From Candidatus Krumholzibacteriota bacterium (lineage in GTDB: Bacteria; Krumholzibacteriota; Krumholzibacteriia; Krumholzibacteriales; Krumholzibacteriaceae), in the NCBI GenBank assembly GCA_030672805.1, contig DAOVFR010000025.1, forward strand, positions 1-15,857: 15,857 nucleotides of DNA. Reading direction: 5' to 3'. The position numbers and the translations under genes were made by a program. Within the stretch, counting starts at the first letter, position 1. Each line of letters starts with the position of its first letter. Positions 1-7,773 of the stretch are shown piece after piece. Under the pieces are notes generated by a model that worked only from the letters and a program-made list of their open reading frames with translations, had not been told where the DNA came from and made no database searches.

Positions 1-268
1 GTACGCCCCAGACTACCGATCCCAAGTCGATAAGAGCAACTTATTCCCTCATACACCAATCCTTTCTCCAGGTTAAATGTTGGATGCGATATTAAAGCTT
101 GCATCCTGCCTGATTTGGAATCATTTGGAATTGTTGAGCAATATTTGTTCCGTTGTAAGCTCCACCTGTTGCACAGGGAACGGCACCATAAGTCGATCAC
201 GGCGATCGAGAAAGATATTTCACCGGAATTTAAGATGCAGTATGGATGAACAGCACGGATGAATCCCC
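1..268. other. Non-coding leader, no supportable gene
   Basis: This stretch is visibly more AT-rich than the genes that follow, and I see no credible coding region in it. The one open frame (77-262) has an unlikely amino-acid composition and no ribosome binding site. It holds a 6-bp inverted repeat (82-87 with 101-106, 13-nt loop) and two copies of an 8-bp direct repeat (113-130). The promoter of the aldolase gene begins at its right edge. The 5' part may be the tail of an upstream intergenic region. Confidence 0.5.
113..130. repeat. Two 8-bp direct repeats, 10-bp period
   Basis: The octamer ATTTGGAA occurs at 113-120 and again at 123-130, exactly one helical turn apart. It lies about 140 bp upstream of the sigma70 promoter at 269-298. 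Same-face direct repeats of this kind can be regulator binding sites, but with only two copies in AT-rich DNA chance is a real alternative. Confidence 0.3.
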
Positions 269-298
269 TTGACGCTCGCTCGGTCCGGTTTCTATACT
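269..298 (+). promoter_or_regulatory. Sigma70-type promoter of the aldolase operon
   Basis: TTGACG at 269-274 and TATACT at 293-298 are separated by 18 bp. Each hexamer matches consensus at five of six positions. Transcription would start near 305, giving a leader of about 48 nt before the aldolase ATG at 354. This is the best sigma70-like promoter in the window and presumably serves the aldolase-dehydrogenase-MFS cluster. Confidence 0.7.
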
Positions 299-353
299 TT
301 CCCCGTTCGTATCCCTATCTATCCGGGACAGTCACGCTGGAAAGGATCTTATC

Positions 354-1157
354 ATGCATTGGGGACTCGCCAACAGGCTCTCGCGCATCATCAAGCCCAC
401 GACAGGCCGCACCGTCATGCTTGCAGTCGATCACGGCTACTTTCTCGGTCCGACGAGGAAACTGGAGGTGCCGGGGGAAACCATCAGGCCCCTCATCCCG
501 TACGCCGACGCCCTGATGCTGACGAGGGGAGTGCTGAGAACCTCCGTCGACGCAACGGCCGACCTGCCGATCGTCCTGAGGGTTTCAGGCGGAACGAGCA
601 TCATCGGTCCCTCCCTTGCGGACGAGGTCATCACCACCGCATTCGAGGACGCGATCAGGCTGAACGTCTCGGCGGTGGCGCTCTCCATCTTTGTCGGCAC
701 GGAGCACGAGCGCCAGACACTGCTCAGCCTGTCGGAACTGGTAAACGAGGGACAGCGGTACGGCATTCCGGTCCTGGCCGTCACCGCCGTGGGCAAGGAG
801 CTGGGCAAAAGGGACGCGCGGTTTCTCTCCCTCTGCTGCCGGATCGCGGCCGAACTCGGGGCCAGCTTCGTCAAGACATATTACTGTGAAGACTTCGAGA
901 AGGTCGTCGAGGGCTGCCCGGTGCCCGTCGTGATCGCCGGCGGGCCCAAGCTCGACACCTTCAAGGATACGCTCCAGCTTGCCCACGACGCGATAAGCCG
1001 GGGGGCGGTCGGGGTCGACATGGGACGCAACATCTGGCAGTCGGACCATCCGATAGCGGCGATCAGGGCCGTGCGGGCCGTCGTGCACGAAAACTCCCCG
1101 GTGGACGAGGCGTACGACCTGTTCGAACAGGCAAAGTCCGCCGAGGGTCAGACTTGA
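354..1157 (+). CDS. LsrF-type class I aldolase (DhnA/DeoC-like family)
   Basis: This 267-residue cytoplasmic TIM-barrel aldolase closely resembles E. coli LsrF, which degrades phosphorylated autoinducer-2 (3-hydroxy-5-phosphonooxypentane-2,4-dione thiolase). Shared blocks are the start LANRLSRI, VMLAVDHGYFLGP (21-33), LTRGVLR (56-62), FVKTYY (172-177), CPVPVVIAGG (188-197) and GVDMGRNIWQSDHP (220-233). Lys174 in KTYY corresponds to the Schiff-base lysine of LsrF. The protein is about 25 residues shorter than LsrF because it lacks the N-terminal arm. The start is supported by GGAAAGG, 8 nt upstream. No lsrK, lsrG or lsrACDB genes are visible, so the substrate need not be phospho-AI-2; a related phosphorylated keto-sugar is equally possible. 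The following dehydrogenase and transporter suggest a small catabolic operon. The family call is strong, the exact reaction uncertain. Confidence 0.88.
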   Translation: MHWGLANRLSRIIKPTTGRTVMLAVDHGYFLGPTRKLEVPGETIRPLIPYADALMLTRGVLRTSVDATADLPIVLRVSGGTSIIGPSLADEVITTAFEDAIRLNVSAVALSIFVGTEHERQTLLSLSELVNEGQRYGIPVLAVTAVGKELGKRDARFLSLCCRIAAELGASFVKTYYCEDFEKVVEGCPVPVVIAGGPKLDTFKDTLQLAHDAISRGAVGVDMGRNIWQSDHPIAAIRAVRAVVHENSPVDEAYDLFEQAKSAEGQT

Positions 1158-1221
1158 TCCGCCGATAAATTATCGCCGCGGTTGGTGAACGTACGGCGGA
1201 AACGGACACACCACGACCAAC
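1158..1221 (+). promoter_or_regulatory. Intergenic dyads between aldolase and dehydrogenase
   Basis: The 64-bp spacer contains a 13-bp dyad at 1163-1175 (arms CGATAA and TTATCG around one base). It also has a flanking inverted repeat TCCGCC (1158-1163) with GGCGGA (1195-1200). The right arm lies close to where a ribosome binding site would be. It may be an mRNA fold that tunes the second gene or a small operator. There is no T-tract, so it is not a convincing terminator. Confidence 0.25.
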
Positions 1222-2259
1222 ATGAAAACCAGTATGCGTACATCGGTTTATTACAATAACGGGGACATCCGGATCGAGGAACGCCCCGTCCCCACGATCG
1301 GGCCGAAGGAACTCCTCGTCCGCGTCGAATCGAGCGGTATCTGCGGCAGCGACGTCATGGAGTGGTACCGGCTACAAAAGGCCCCTCTCGTTCTCGGCCA
1401 CGAGATATCGGGTGTCGTCGTAAAGCGGGGCGCGGACGTCGAGGGATTCGATACGGGAACCCGGGTCTTCGTATCTCACCATGTGCCGTGCAATACCTGC
1501 CGGTACTGCATGGCCGGTCAGCATTCCCTCTGCGATACGCTGCGTTCTACGAATTTCGACCCGGGCGGATTCGCCGAGTTCGTCAGGGTACCGGAGATCA
1601 ACGTCACAACCGGCACCTTTCTTCTTCCTGAAGAGGTATCATTCGATGAGGGCGCCTTCATCGAGCCCCTTGCCTGCGTCGCGCGCGGGCTTCGCATGGC
1701 ACGTTTCAGTCCCGGTAGCAGCGTCCTCGTTCTCGGCAGCGGAATCTCGGGGCTTCTCTTCGTCAAGGCCCTCCGCGCAAAGGGCGCGGACCGGATCGTT
1801 AGCACCGACATCAGCCGCTTCAGGCTCGAGGCGGCGCTCTCCTTCGGAGCGGATGCGGCCGTGAACGCCGGTGAAGCGACACCGGAAAGGCTGAAGGAAC
1901 TTGGCAACGGCAGGCTGTTCGACCTTGTCGTCACCTGTGCCGGCGTTACGGAGGTCATCACCCAGGCGTTCGAATCGGTGGACAGGGGAGGAACCGTCCT
2001 TCTCTTCGCACCGCTCGAACCGGGCACGACCGTTTCACTCCCGTTCTTCCGCGTCTGGCGCGAACAGGTAACGATCGTTTCGACCTACGCGGGATGTCCC
2101 GAGGATATCATCGAGGCGATCGAGCTTCTCCGCTCGCGCTCGGTGACAGTGACCGACATGATTACACACACCTTGCCGCTTGGGGAAACCGGCACGGGAT
2201 TCCGCCTCGTCGAGGAAGGCAACAGGTCGATCAAGGTCATCATCAAGCCTCAGGAGTGA
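1222..2259 (+). CDS. Zinc-dependent medium-chain dehydrogenase (sorbitol/threonine dehydrogenase-like)
   Basis: This 345-residue cytoplasmic NAD(P)-dependent alcohol/polyol dehydrogenase has a complete zinc-MDR signature. Catalytic zinc ligands are Cys41 (GICGSD), His60-Glu61 (GHE) and Glu148 (EPLAC). The structural zinc set is Cys90, Cys93, Cys96 and Cys104. The Rossmann motif GSGISG is at 172-177, and Asp196 at the end of the second strand, followed by Arg199, points to NAD rather than NADP. The family oxidises secondary alcohols of sugars, inositols or threonine. Which one cannot be read from the sequence, but a neighbouring aldolase fits a route that oxidises a polyol and then cleaves it. 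A second ATG, four codons in, is a possible alternative start; no clear ribosome binding site separates them. It lies 64 bp after the aldolase on the same strand. Confidence 0.9.
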   Translation: MKTSMRTSVYYNNGDIRIEERPVPTIGPKELLVRVESSGICGSDVMEWYRLQKAPLVLGHEISGVVVKRGADVEGFDTGTRVFVSHHVPCNTCRYCMAGQHSLCDTLRSTNFDPGGFAEFVRVPEINVTTGTFLLPEEVSFDEGAFIEPLACVARGLRMARFSPGSSVLVLGSGISGLLFVKALRAKGADRIVSTDISRFRLEAALSFGADAAVNAGEATPERLKELGNGRLFDLVVTCAGVTEVITQAFESVDRGGTVLLFAPLEPGTTVSLPFFRVWREQVTIVSTYAGCPEDIIEAIELLRSRSVTVTDMITHTLPLGETGTGFRLVEEGNRSIKVIIKPQE

Positions 2260-2286
2260 CGCGGCGCCGCACGGGCCGCACCGGCT

Positions 2287-3495
2287 ATGACCCGTCAGAA
2301 ACAGGTGCATCTTTTCAAGGGGATTTCGAGAAACGTCGTCGTCCTCGGCATCGTCAGTCTCCTTACCGACTGCAGCAGCCAGATGGTCTTCCCGCTGCTC
2401 CCCCTCTTCATGACGAGTGTCCTTGGCGCAAGCGCCTTCGCCGTGGGACTTGTCGAGGGCGCGGCCGAGGCCGCCGCATCGCTGCTCAAGGTCGTCTCCG
2501 GGTACTGGTCCGACCGCATCGAGAGACGCAAACCCTTCGTGCTGTTCGGCTATTCCCTCTCCGCCATCATGAAACCGCTTTTTTCCGCCGCCGGCGCATG
2601 GGGGACCGTCCTGTCGATCAGGGTCTTCGAACGAATTGGAAAGGGGCTGCGAAACGCCCCAAGGGACGCGATCGTCGCCGAATCCTGCGATAAAGGGCGC
2701 CGGGGAACCGCGTACGGATTTCACCGTGCAATGGACGGCGCCGGGTCGATCCTCGGGGCGGTCGCTGCATTCATGCTCCTGCCTTCCTGGGGATACCGAA
2801 AAATCTTTCTCTTCGCCCTCGTGCCTGGCGTTATCGCCGCCGTGGTCGTCCTGCTGGTACGGGAAACGAAACGCGCCGTTCCTGTCGATGTAAAAAGTTC
2901 CGGGGAAAGGCCGCGATTCAGCGAACTGCCTCGAGAGCTTCGGCGCTTCATCGCCGCCGCGACGCTCTTCGCATTCGGCCACTTCGGATATGCATTCCTG
3001 CTTCTGAAGGCGCAGCACACGGGGCTCGCCGATCGCTCAGCCGTCCTCCTGTACGTGCTGTTCTACGTGGTGTACACGGCGGTTTCCATTCCTTCCGGGA
3101 TGCTGTCCGATCGCATCGGAAGAAAACCCGTTCTCGCAGCGGGTTATGCCCTGTTCGCCGCCATGTCGGCCTGGCTTTTACTCACGTCCGGGGCGGCCGG
3201 CGTGACGGGCGCATTCATCCTGTACGGCATATGCTACGGATTGATCGACGGCGTGCAGAGGGCGCTGGTGGCGGATCTGGCACCCGCCCGTCTCAAGGCT
3301 ACCGCGCTCGGCGCCTTTCACACGGCGACAGGTATGGTTGCGCTGCCGGGAGGATTCATCGCAGGCCTTCTGTGGGACCGGATGGGTCCCGGCGCTACAT
3401 TCACGTTCGGTCTATTGCTCAGCGCAGCCGCCCTTCTCGCCCTGTCCACGGTAAAGGGCGGCGATCGGTGGCGCGTCTCTACCGAAACCTCTTGA
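2287..3495 (+). CDS. MFS transporter, 12 transmembrane segments
   Basis: This 402-residue inner-membrane major facilitator protein shows both halves of the MFS fold. The loop 2-3 motif is at 72-83 (GYWSDRIERRKP) and its counterpart in the second half at 271-281 (GMLSDRIGRKP). The region RIGKGLRNAPRDA (116-128) followed by GFHRAMDGAG (144-153) is typical of a widespread uncharacterised MFS subfamily often labelled drug or sugar-phosphate efflux. A central hydrophilic loop spans about 193-220. The gene starts 27 bp after the dehydrogenase, so it probably shares its transcript and may move the substrate or product of that pathway. A good ribosome binding site is not evident, so the start is less certain than the frame. 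The stop is only 7 bp from the stop of the convergent OPT gene. Confidence 0.85.
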   Translation: MTRQKQVHLFKGISRNVVVLGIVSLLTDCSSQMVFPLLPLFMTSVLGASAFAVGLVEGAAEAAASLLKVVSGYWSDRIERRKPFVLFGYSLSAIMKPLFSAAGAWGTVLSIRVFERIGKGLRNAPRDAIVAESCDKGRRGTAYGFHRAMDGAGSILGAVAAFMLLPSWGYRKIFLFALVPGVIAAVVVLLVRETKRAVPVDVKSSGERPRFSELPRELRRFIAAATLFAFGHFGYAFLLLKAQHTGLADRSAVLLYVLFYVVYTAVSIPSGMLSDRIGRKPVLAAGYALFAAMSAWLLLTSGAAGVTGAFILYGICYGLIDGVQRALVADLAPARLKATALGAFHTATGMVALPGGFIAGLLWDRMGPGATFTFGLLLSAAALLALSTVKGGDRWRVSTETS

Positions 3496-3502
3496 GGGAA
3501 CG

Positions 3503-5467
3503 CTACCCTTCGCTTCTCACACGCTTGGCGTACCGGTACATGAACACCGAGAGAAGCGCCAGCATCACGATCGCGACGATCTCCATCCACGATTCGGAAT
3601 ATGAAACACGCATGATATCATCCCACCGAAGCACCGCAAAGACCGCTGCGAACACTCCGGCTATCGACCCTCCGGCGATGTACCCGGATGCGATGAGGAC
3701 TCCCTTCTCCTTGCGCTCCCTTGCAAGATCGGCATCTTTGGTGCTCCGCCCGACCAGATAGGCGATGAATCCTCCCAGGAGAACCGCCGTGTTGAGCTGG
3801 ATCGGAAGGTACATACCCAGCGCGAACGCAAGCGCCGGCACGCCGCTCATTGCCAGGATGACCGATATGATCACACCGAACGAGAAGATGATCCACTGAA
3901 CTCCCGCCTCGGCGCCCATCAGCCCGTGAATGATCTCTCTCATCGCCGACGCCTGCGGGGCGGGCATCTCCAACGATCCGAACGTGTACGCCTTCGCGAG
4001 AAGCATCATCGCGAATCCGCAAACCGCCGCCGACACGACGATCCCGAGAAACTTGTACACCTGCTGATTGCGCGGTGTCGATCCTATCCAGTACCCGATC
4101 TTGAGGTCGGTCGAGAATGCTCCGGCTACTGCCAGCGACGTGCATACAACGCCGCCGATGATAAGCGCCACGAACATGCCCGGATTACCGGAAAAACCGA
4201 TCTTGGTGAGGATGACGCTCGTGATGATCAGCGTGACAAGGGTCATCCCCGAAACGGGGTTGGTGCCGATCAGGCCGATCGCCCGCGCCGCGGTCATCGT
4301 GAAGATGAACGAGATCCCGAGCGCGAGCAGAACGCCTATCACACCGACCATGGAACCGGACAGGCCGGTACGGAAGAAAATCCACAGGCAGATGCCGCAC
4401 GCGACGATCCCGAGCATTACGTCTCTCATACCGAGATTACGCTCGGTTCGCTCCTCCTCGTGCTCCCCGCCCCTCCCCTCCGCAATCCCGCGGATACCGA
4501 GAACGAACGACTGGCCGATCGACGGCAGGCTCCTGATGATGCTCATGATGCCGGCGCCGGCTATACCGCCGATCCCGATCAGGCGCACGTAATTGACGAA
4601 GATGTCGTCGACGCCCATACTTGCGATCGGAACGGTGCCGGGCGGGATCACCCCGGTCAGGTAATGGCCGACGAACCGGATGAACGGTATGAACACCAGA
4701 AAGGAAAGAAAGCTCCCAGCACAGATGATCGAGGCGTACTTGATGCCGACGATGTAGCCGAGGCCCACGATCGCCGACAGCCCGTCGATTCGCACCGCCA
4801 TCGCGAAACGGTTCTCGAGCCACCGTCCCACGTAGACGGCATGGAAATTCACGACCTCGCGCCACAGGCCGAACGCGAGAATACAGAAATCGTAGATGAA
4901 CGCTACGAGCGCGCTCCAGACAAGCACCTTCGCCTGCTTTCCCGCGCTCTCTCCGGCGACGAGGATTTCCGTTGTGGCCATGGCCTCTGGGAAGCGCAGC
5001 TTGCCATGCTCCTTGACCATCAGGTAGTACCGGAGCGGAATCAGGAACAGCACGCCGAGGCATCCGCCAAGAAGGGCAGTAAGGAAGATATGCCAGAACG
5101 ATACTTCCATGTCGAGCATGTAGAGTGCAGGGATGGTGAACACCGCTCCGGCCACGACGGCGCTCGAAGCGGCGCCTATCGACTGGATGATCACGTTCTC
5201 GAGTATCGTGCTTTTCCGCGCGAACAGGTTGGCCATGCCGATCGCCAGGATCGCGATCGGTATTGCCGCCTCCATTCCCTGGCCCGTCTTGAGGGCGAGG
5301 TATGCAGAGGCGAATGAAAAGATCACCGCCATGACGAGACCTATCACGACGGCACGGACCGTCACCTCCAGCGGCGATTCCGTGGAGGGAACGATCGGAT
5401 GGTAAGTCTCCCCGTCCTTGAGCTCCCTGTACGCTTCGGGCGAAAGCTTTGTCGGTGCATCGGCCAT
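3503..5467 (-). CDS. OPT-family oligopeptide transporter
   Basis: This 654-residue inner-membrane transporter has roughly 15 hydrophobic segments. It belongs to the oligopeptide transporter (OPT) superfamily, bacterial COG1297 type, which takes up short peptides or metal-chelate peptides by proton symport. Characteristic blocks are LRFPEAMATTEIL (157-169), GLIGTNPVSGMT (398-409) and IGYWIGSTPRNQQ (457-469). A charged cytoplasmic loop (330-346, HEEERTERN) divides the halves. I start it at the ATG at 5467 because AGAAAGGA lies 7 nt upstream (5475-5482); the longer frame to 5500 would swallow that site. It is divergent from a secreted peptidase operon, a pairing consistent with peptide scavenging. 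Its 3' end faces the MFS gene with no room for a separate terminator. Confidence 0.9.
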   Translation of the reverse strand: MADAPTKLSPEAYRELKDGETYHPIVPSTESPLEVTVRAVVIGLVMAVIFSFASAYLALKTGQGMEAAIPIAILAIGMANLFARKSTILENVIIQSIGAASSAVVAGAVFTIPALYMLDMEVSFWHIFLTALLGGCLGVLFLIPLRYYLMVKEHGKLRFPEAMATTEILVAGESAGKQAKVLVWSALVAFIYDFCILAFGLWREVVNFHAVYVGRWLENRFAMAVRIDGLSAIVGLGYIVGIKYASIICAGSFLSFLVFIPFIRFVGHYLTGVIPPGTVPIASMGVDDIFVNYVRLIGIGGIAGAGIMSIIRSLPSIGQSFVLGIRGIAEGRGGEHEEERTERNLGMRDVMLGIVACGICLWIFFRTGLSGSMVGVIGVLLALGISFIFTMTAARAIGLIGTNPVSGMTLVTLIITSVILTKIGFSGNPGMFVALIIGGVVCTSLAVAGAFSTDLKIGYWIGSTPRNQQVYKFLGIVVSAAVCGFAMMLLAKAYTFGSLEMPAPQASAMREIIHGLMGAEAGVQWIIFSFGVIISVILAMSGVPALAFALGMYLPIQLNTAVLLGGFIAYLVGRSTKDADLARERKEKGVLIASGYIAGGSIAGVFAAVFAVLRWDDIMRVSYSESWMEIVAIVMLALLSVFMYRYAKRVRSEG

Positions 5468-5474
5468 ATTGGGT

Positions 5475-5482
5475 TCCTTTCT
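5475..5482 (-). promoter_or_regulatory. Ribosome binding site deciding the OPT start
   Basis: On the minus strand AGAAAGGA stands 7 nt before the ATG at 5467. It supports a start 11 codons inside the longest open frame. Confidence 0.65.
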
Positions 5483-5522
5483 CATGTGCGGCGCGTGCAA
5501 TTTGCTATTCGAATCGGAGTTA

Positions 5523-5552
5523 ACTGTATCATCGACGCGTAGTAACGGTCAA
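5523..5552 (-). promoter_or_regulatory. Sigma70-type promoter of the OPT gene
   Basis: Read on the minus strand, TTGACC (5552-5547) and TACAGT (5528-5523) are 18 bp apart. The -35 is five of six and the -10 four of six to consensus. The predicted transcript begins around 5515, giving a leader of about 50 nt. It sits back to back with the promoter at 5562-5591, the two -35 boxes only 9 bp apart, so one bound regulator could control both directions. Confidence 0.5.
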
Positions 5553-5561
5553 AACCTAATA

Positions 5562-5591
5562 TGGACGAACGCGGCCCATTCGGAGTATACT
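5562..5591 (+). promoter_or_regulatory. Sigma70-type promoter of the peptidase operon
   Basis: TGGACG (5562-5567) and TATACT (5586-5591) are separated by 18 bp. The -10 box and spacer length are identical to those of the aldolase promoter at 269-298. Transcription would start near 5598, about 50 nt before the peptidase ATG. Confidence 0.55.
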
Positions 5592-5647
5592 GGCACGCAA
5601 GCTATTCAGCGATCCTGCTTAGACCGCACGGGAAAGGAGAATCACGG

Positions 5648-7738
5648 ATGAAACCAGCCAAACGTACCGCTATCATCGTCATGGCGGCACTGATCCTCGC
5701 CGGCATGCTCACACCCGCTTCCCGCCCGCTCGCCGCGGGCAATGTCTTCTCGCCGGAGGATGCCCTGAGTTACAAACGGTGCTACTACTCGGATATCAGC
5801 CCCGAAGGAAAACTGATCGCCTACCTCGTCTTGGTGCCGCGAAGTGCCGTGGAAAAACCGGGCGGTGCGTACAGCGAACTCCATCTCGTGTCGGTGGAAT
5901 CGGGTGAATCCCGCCCGTTCATAACGGGAAAGGTGAACGTTAGCTCGCCCCGGTTCAGCCCGGACGGTTCCCGTATCGCATTCCTTACAAGGAGGCGCGA
6001 GAATGCCAGGACCCAGGTTAGGATGATGCCAGTCGACGGAGGCGAGCCTGTCCAGGTCACCTTCTCGGGGACGGGAGTTTCTTTCTTTCGGTGGCGCCCG
6101 GATGGAAATCGTATCGCGTATATCGCGACAACCCCGAAGAGCGACGAAGAAAAGGACCTCGATGAAAAGGGTTACGGATTCATCTTCTTCGAGGAAAACC
6201 TCAGGCACAGGAACCTCTTCATCGCCGCCATCTGCGAGGAGGGAAAAGCGGGCGAACCCGAGCAACTGACCGAGGGCGTGACGGTGTGGGATTTCGAGTT
6301 CAGCCCGGACGGTTCGTCGGTCGCGGCCGCAATCTCTCCGAAGAACCTCATCGACCATAGATATATGTTCAGAAAAGTCCACATCATCGATCTCGAGACA
6401 AAGGAGCTCCGGCAGCTCACCGATAATCCCGGCAAGCTCGGCAGCTACGCGTTCAGCAGCGACGGCAGGAGGCTTGTCTACACCGCCGCGGGGGAGCGGA
6501 AGGAACATTCTGTCAGCCAGCTCTACGTCATCGACACGGCCGGCGGGGATGCGGTGAACCTTGCCGAGCCGGGGTTCAGGGGTCAGATCACCTGGGCACG
6601 CTTCAAGGATGGAAAGACGATCCTCTACATGGCCGAAGAGGGAGCGTACAACAATCTCTACACGATCGGCGCCAACGGCAAAAAGAGAACCAGGATTCTC
6701 GACGGCAAGGCCGCAGGCGTTGTTTTCTTCAGACCGAGCGTCACCAGGGATTTCAGACGCTTCGCCATCGTCGGCACCGGACCCGACGTTCCGGGCGACG
6801 TGTACTGCTGGAAACGCGGCTCGGGGAAACCGAAACGGCTCACTATCCTGAACCCGTGGATCTCGGATCGCAGGCTGGGCAGACAGAAAGTCGTAACATA
6901 CACGGCCCGCGACGGTCTGGAAATCGAGGGGATCCTCGTCTACCCGGTCGATTACCGGGAAGGCGAGCGGTATCCACTGATCGTCGCCGTTCACGGCGGC
7001 CCCGAGTCGCACTACACGAACCGGTGGCTGACCGGCTATTTCAACCCGGCGCAGGTCCTCGCCGGCAGGGGTTACGTAGTGTTCTATCCCAATTACAGGG
7101 CCAGCACCGGCTATGGCGTCGACTTCGGCATGCAGGGGTACGAGGATCCCGCCGGCAGGGAGTTCGACGATGTCGCCGATGGAATCGATTTCCTCGTGAA
7201 GGAGGGAATCGCGGATCCCACGCGTGTCGGACTCGGCGGCGGCTCGTACGGCGGATTCGCGGCTGCGTGGTTTTCCTCCTTCTACACGAGATACGTACGA
7301 GCGGCATGCATGTTCGTCGGCATCAGCGACCTGATCAGCAAACGGGGAACAACCGACATCCCGTACGAGGAACTGTACGTCCATTCCGGAGAACCACTCG
7401 AAAAAACGTGGGAACGGAGCCTCAAGAGAAGCCCCATATACTGGGCCCACCAGAGCAGGACCGCGGTACTCATCCTCGGCGGGACGAACGACACCCGCGT
7501 CCATCCCTCCCAGAGCCTCGAGTACTACCGCAGGCTCAAGATGAACAACCACCCGGCCGTCCGCTGGGTGAAGTACCCCGGCGAGGGACACGGCAACAGG
7601 AAACAGCCGGGCAGGATCGACGTCCTGCACAGGCACCTCACCTGGTACGACTGGTACGTGAAAGATCTCAAACCCCTCGACGGCCCGATGCCGTCCCTCG
7701 AAATCAGCAGCCATTACGGCCTGGTAGAGTTAAAGTGA
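5648..7738 (+). CDS. S9 family prolyl oligopeptidase / acylaminoacyl-peptidase-like, exported
   Basis: This 696-residue serine peptidase has a signal-peptide-like N-terminus (basic MKPAKR, hydrophobic 8-20, small residues before about 30), so it is probably periplasmic or surface-exposed. Residues about 35-390 form a TolB/WD40-like beta-propeller with repeated FSPDG motifs (103-107, 218-222) and related SSDG (270-273). The alpha/beta-hydrolase domain follows. Its triad is Ser533 in GGGSYGG, Asp615 in GGTNDTRVHP and His648 in GEGHG. HGGP at 449-452 supplies the oxyanion hole region. The family cuts short peptides after proline or removes acylated residues. The start is chosen at 5648 because AAAGGAG (5633-5639) is 8 nt upstream and the signal peptide begins there. 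It heads an operon with the reductase and lipoprotein and is divergent from a peptide transporter. Confidence 0.92.
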   Translation: MKPAKRTAIIVMAALILAGMLTPASRPLAAGNVFSPEDALSYKRCYYSDISPEGKLIAYLVLVPRSAVEKPGGAYSELHLVSVESGESRPFITGKVNVSSPRFSPDGSRIAFLTRRRENARTQVRMMPVDGGEPVQVTFSGTGVSFFRWRPDGNRIAYIATTPKSDEEKDLDEKGYGFIFFEENLRHRNLFIAAICEEGKAGEPEQLTEGVTVWDFEFSPDGSSVAAAISPKNLIDHRYMFRKVHIIDLETKELRQLTDNPGKLGSYAFSSDGRRLVYTAAGERKEHSVSQLYVIDTAGGDAVNLAEPGFRGQITWARFKDGKTILYMAEEGAYNNLYTIGANGKKRTRILDGKAAGVVFFRPSVTRDFRRFAIVGTGPDVPGDVYCWKRGSGKPKRLTILNPWISDRRLGRQKVVTYTARDGLEIEGILVYPVDYREGERYPLIVAVHGGPESHYTNRWLTGYFNPAQVLAGRGYVVFYPNYRASTGYGVDFGMQGYEDPAGREFDDVADGIDFLVKEGIADPTRVGLGGGSYGGFAAAWFSSFYTRYVRAACMFVGISDLISKRGTTDIPYEELYVHSGEPLEKTWERSLKRSPIYWAHQSRTAVLILGGTNDTRVHPSQSLEYYRRLKMNNHPAVRWVKYPGEGHGNRKQPGRIDVLHRHLTWYDWYVKDLKPLDGPMPSLEISSHYGLVELK

Positions 7739-7773
7739 CGAATCGCCCGACAGAAACGAAAGCGAGGATGAAC

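Noticed and set aside
77..262. Small open frame in the left leader
   Set aside because: AT-rich codons, odd Cys/Ser composition and no ribosome binding site.
2035..3018. A 327-residue minus-strand frame over the dehydrogenase end and MFS gene
   Set aside because: Very rich in His, Asp, Glu and Arg with no hydrophobic core; a shadow of the MFS coding strand.
3496..3502. Terminator between the convergent MFS and OPT genes
   Set aside because: Only 7 bp separate the stop codons and no hairpin with a T-tract is seen around them.
3926..5317. A 463-residue plus-strand frame antisense to the OPT gene
   Set aside because: Composition dominated by charged residues, the typical complement of a membrane protein; the OPT motifs on the other strand are decisive.
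5642..7714. A 690-residue open frame antisense to the S9 peptidase
   Set aside because: It mirrors the peptidase almost end to end, has no family motifs, and such long antisense frames follow from GC-biased third positions of the real gene.
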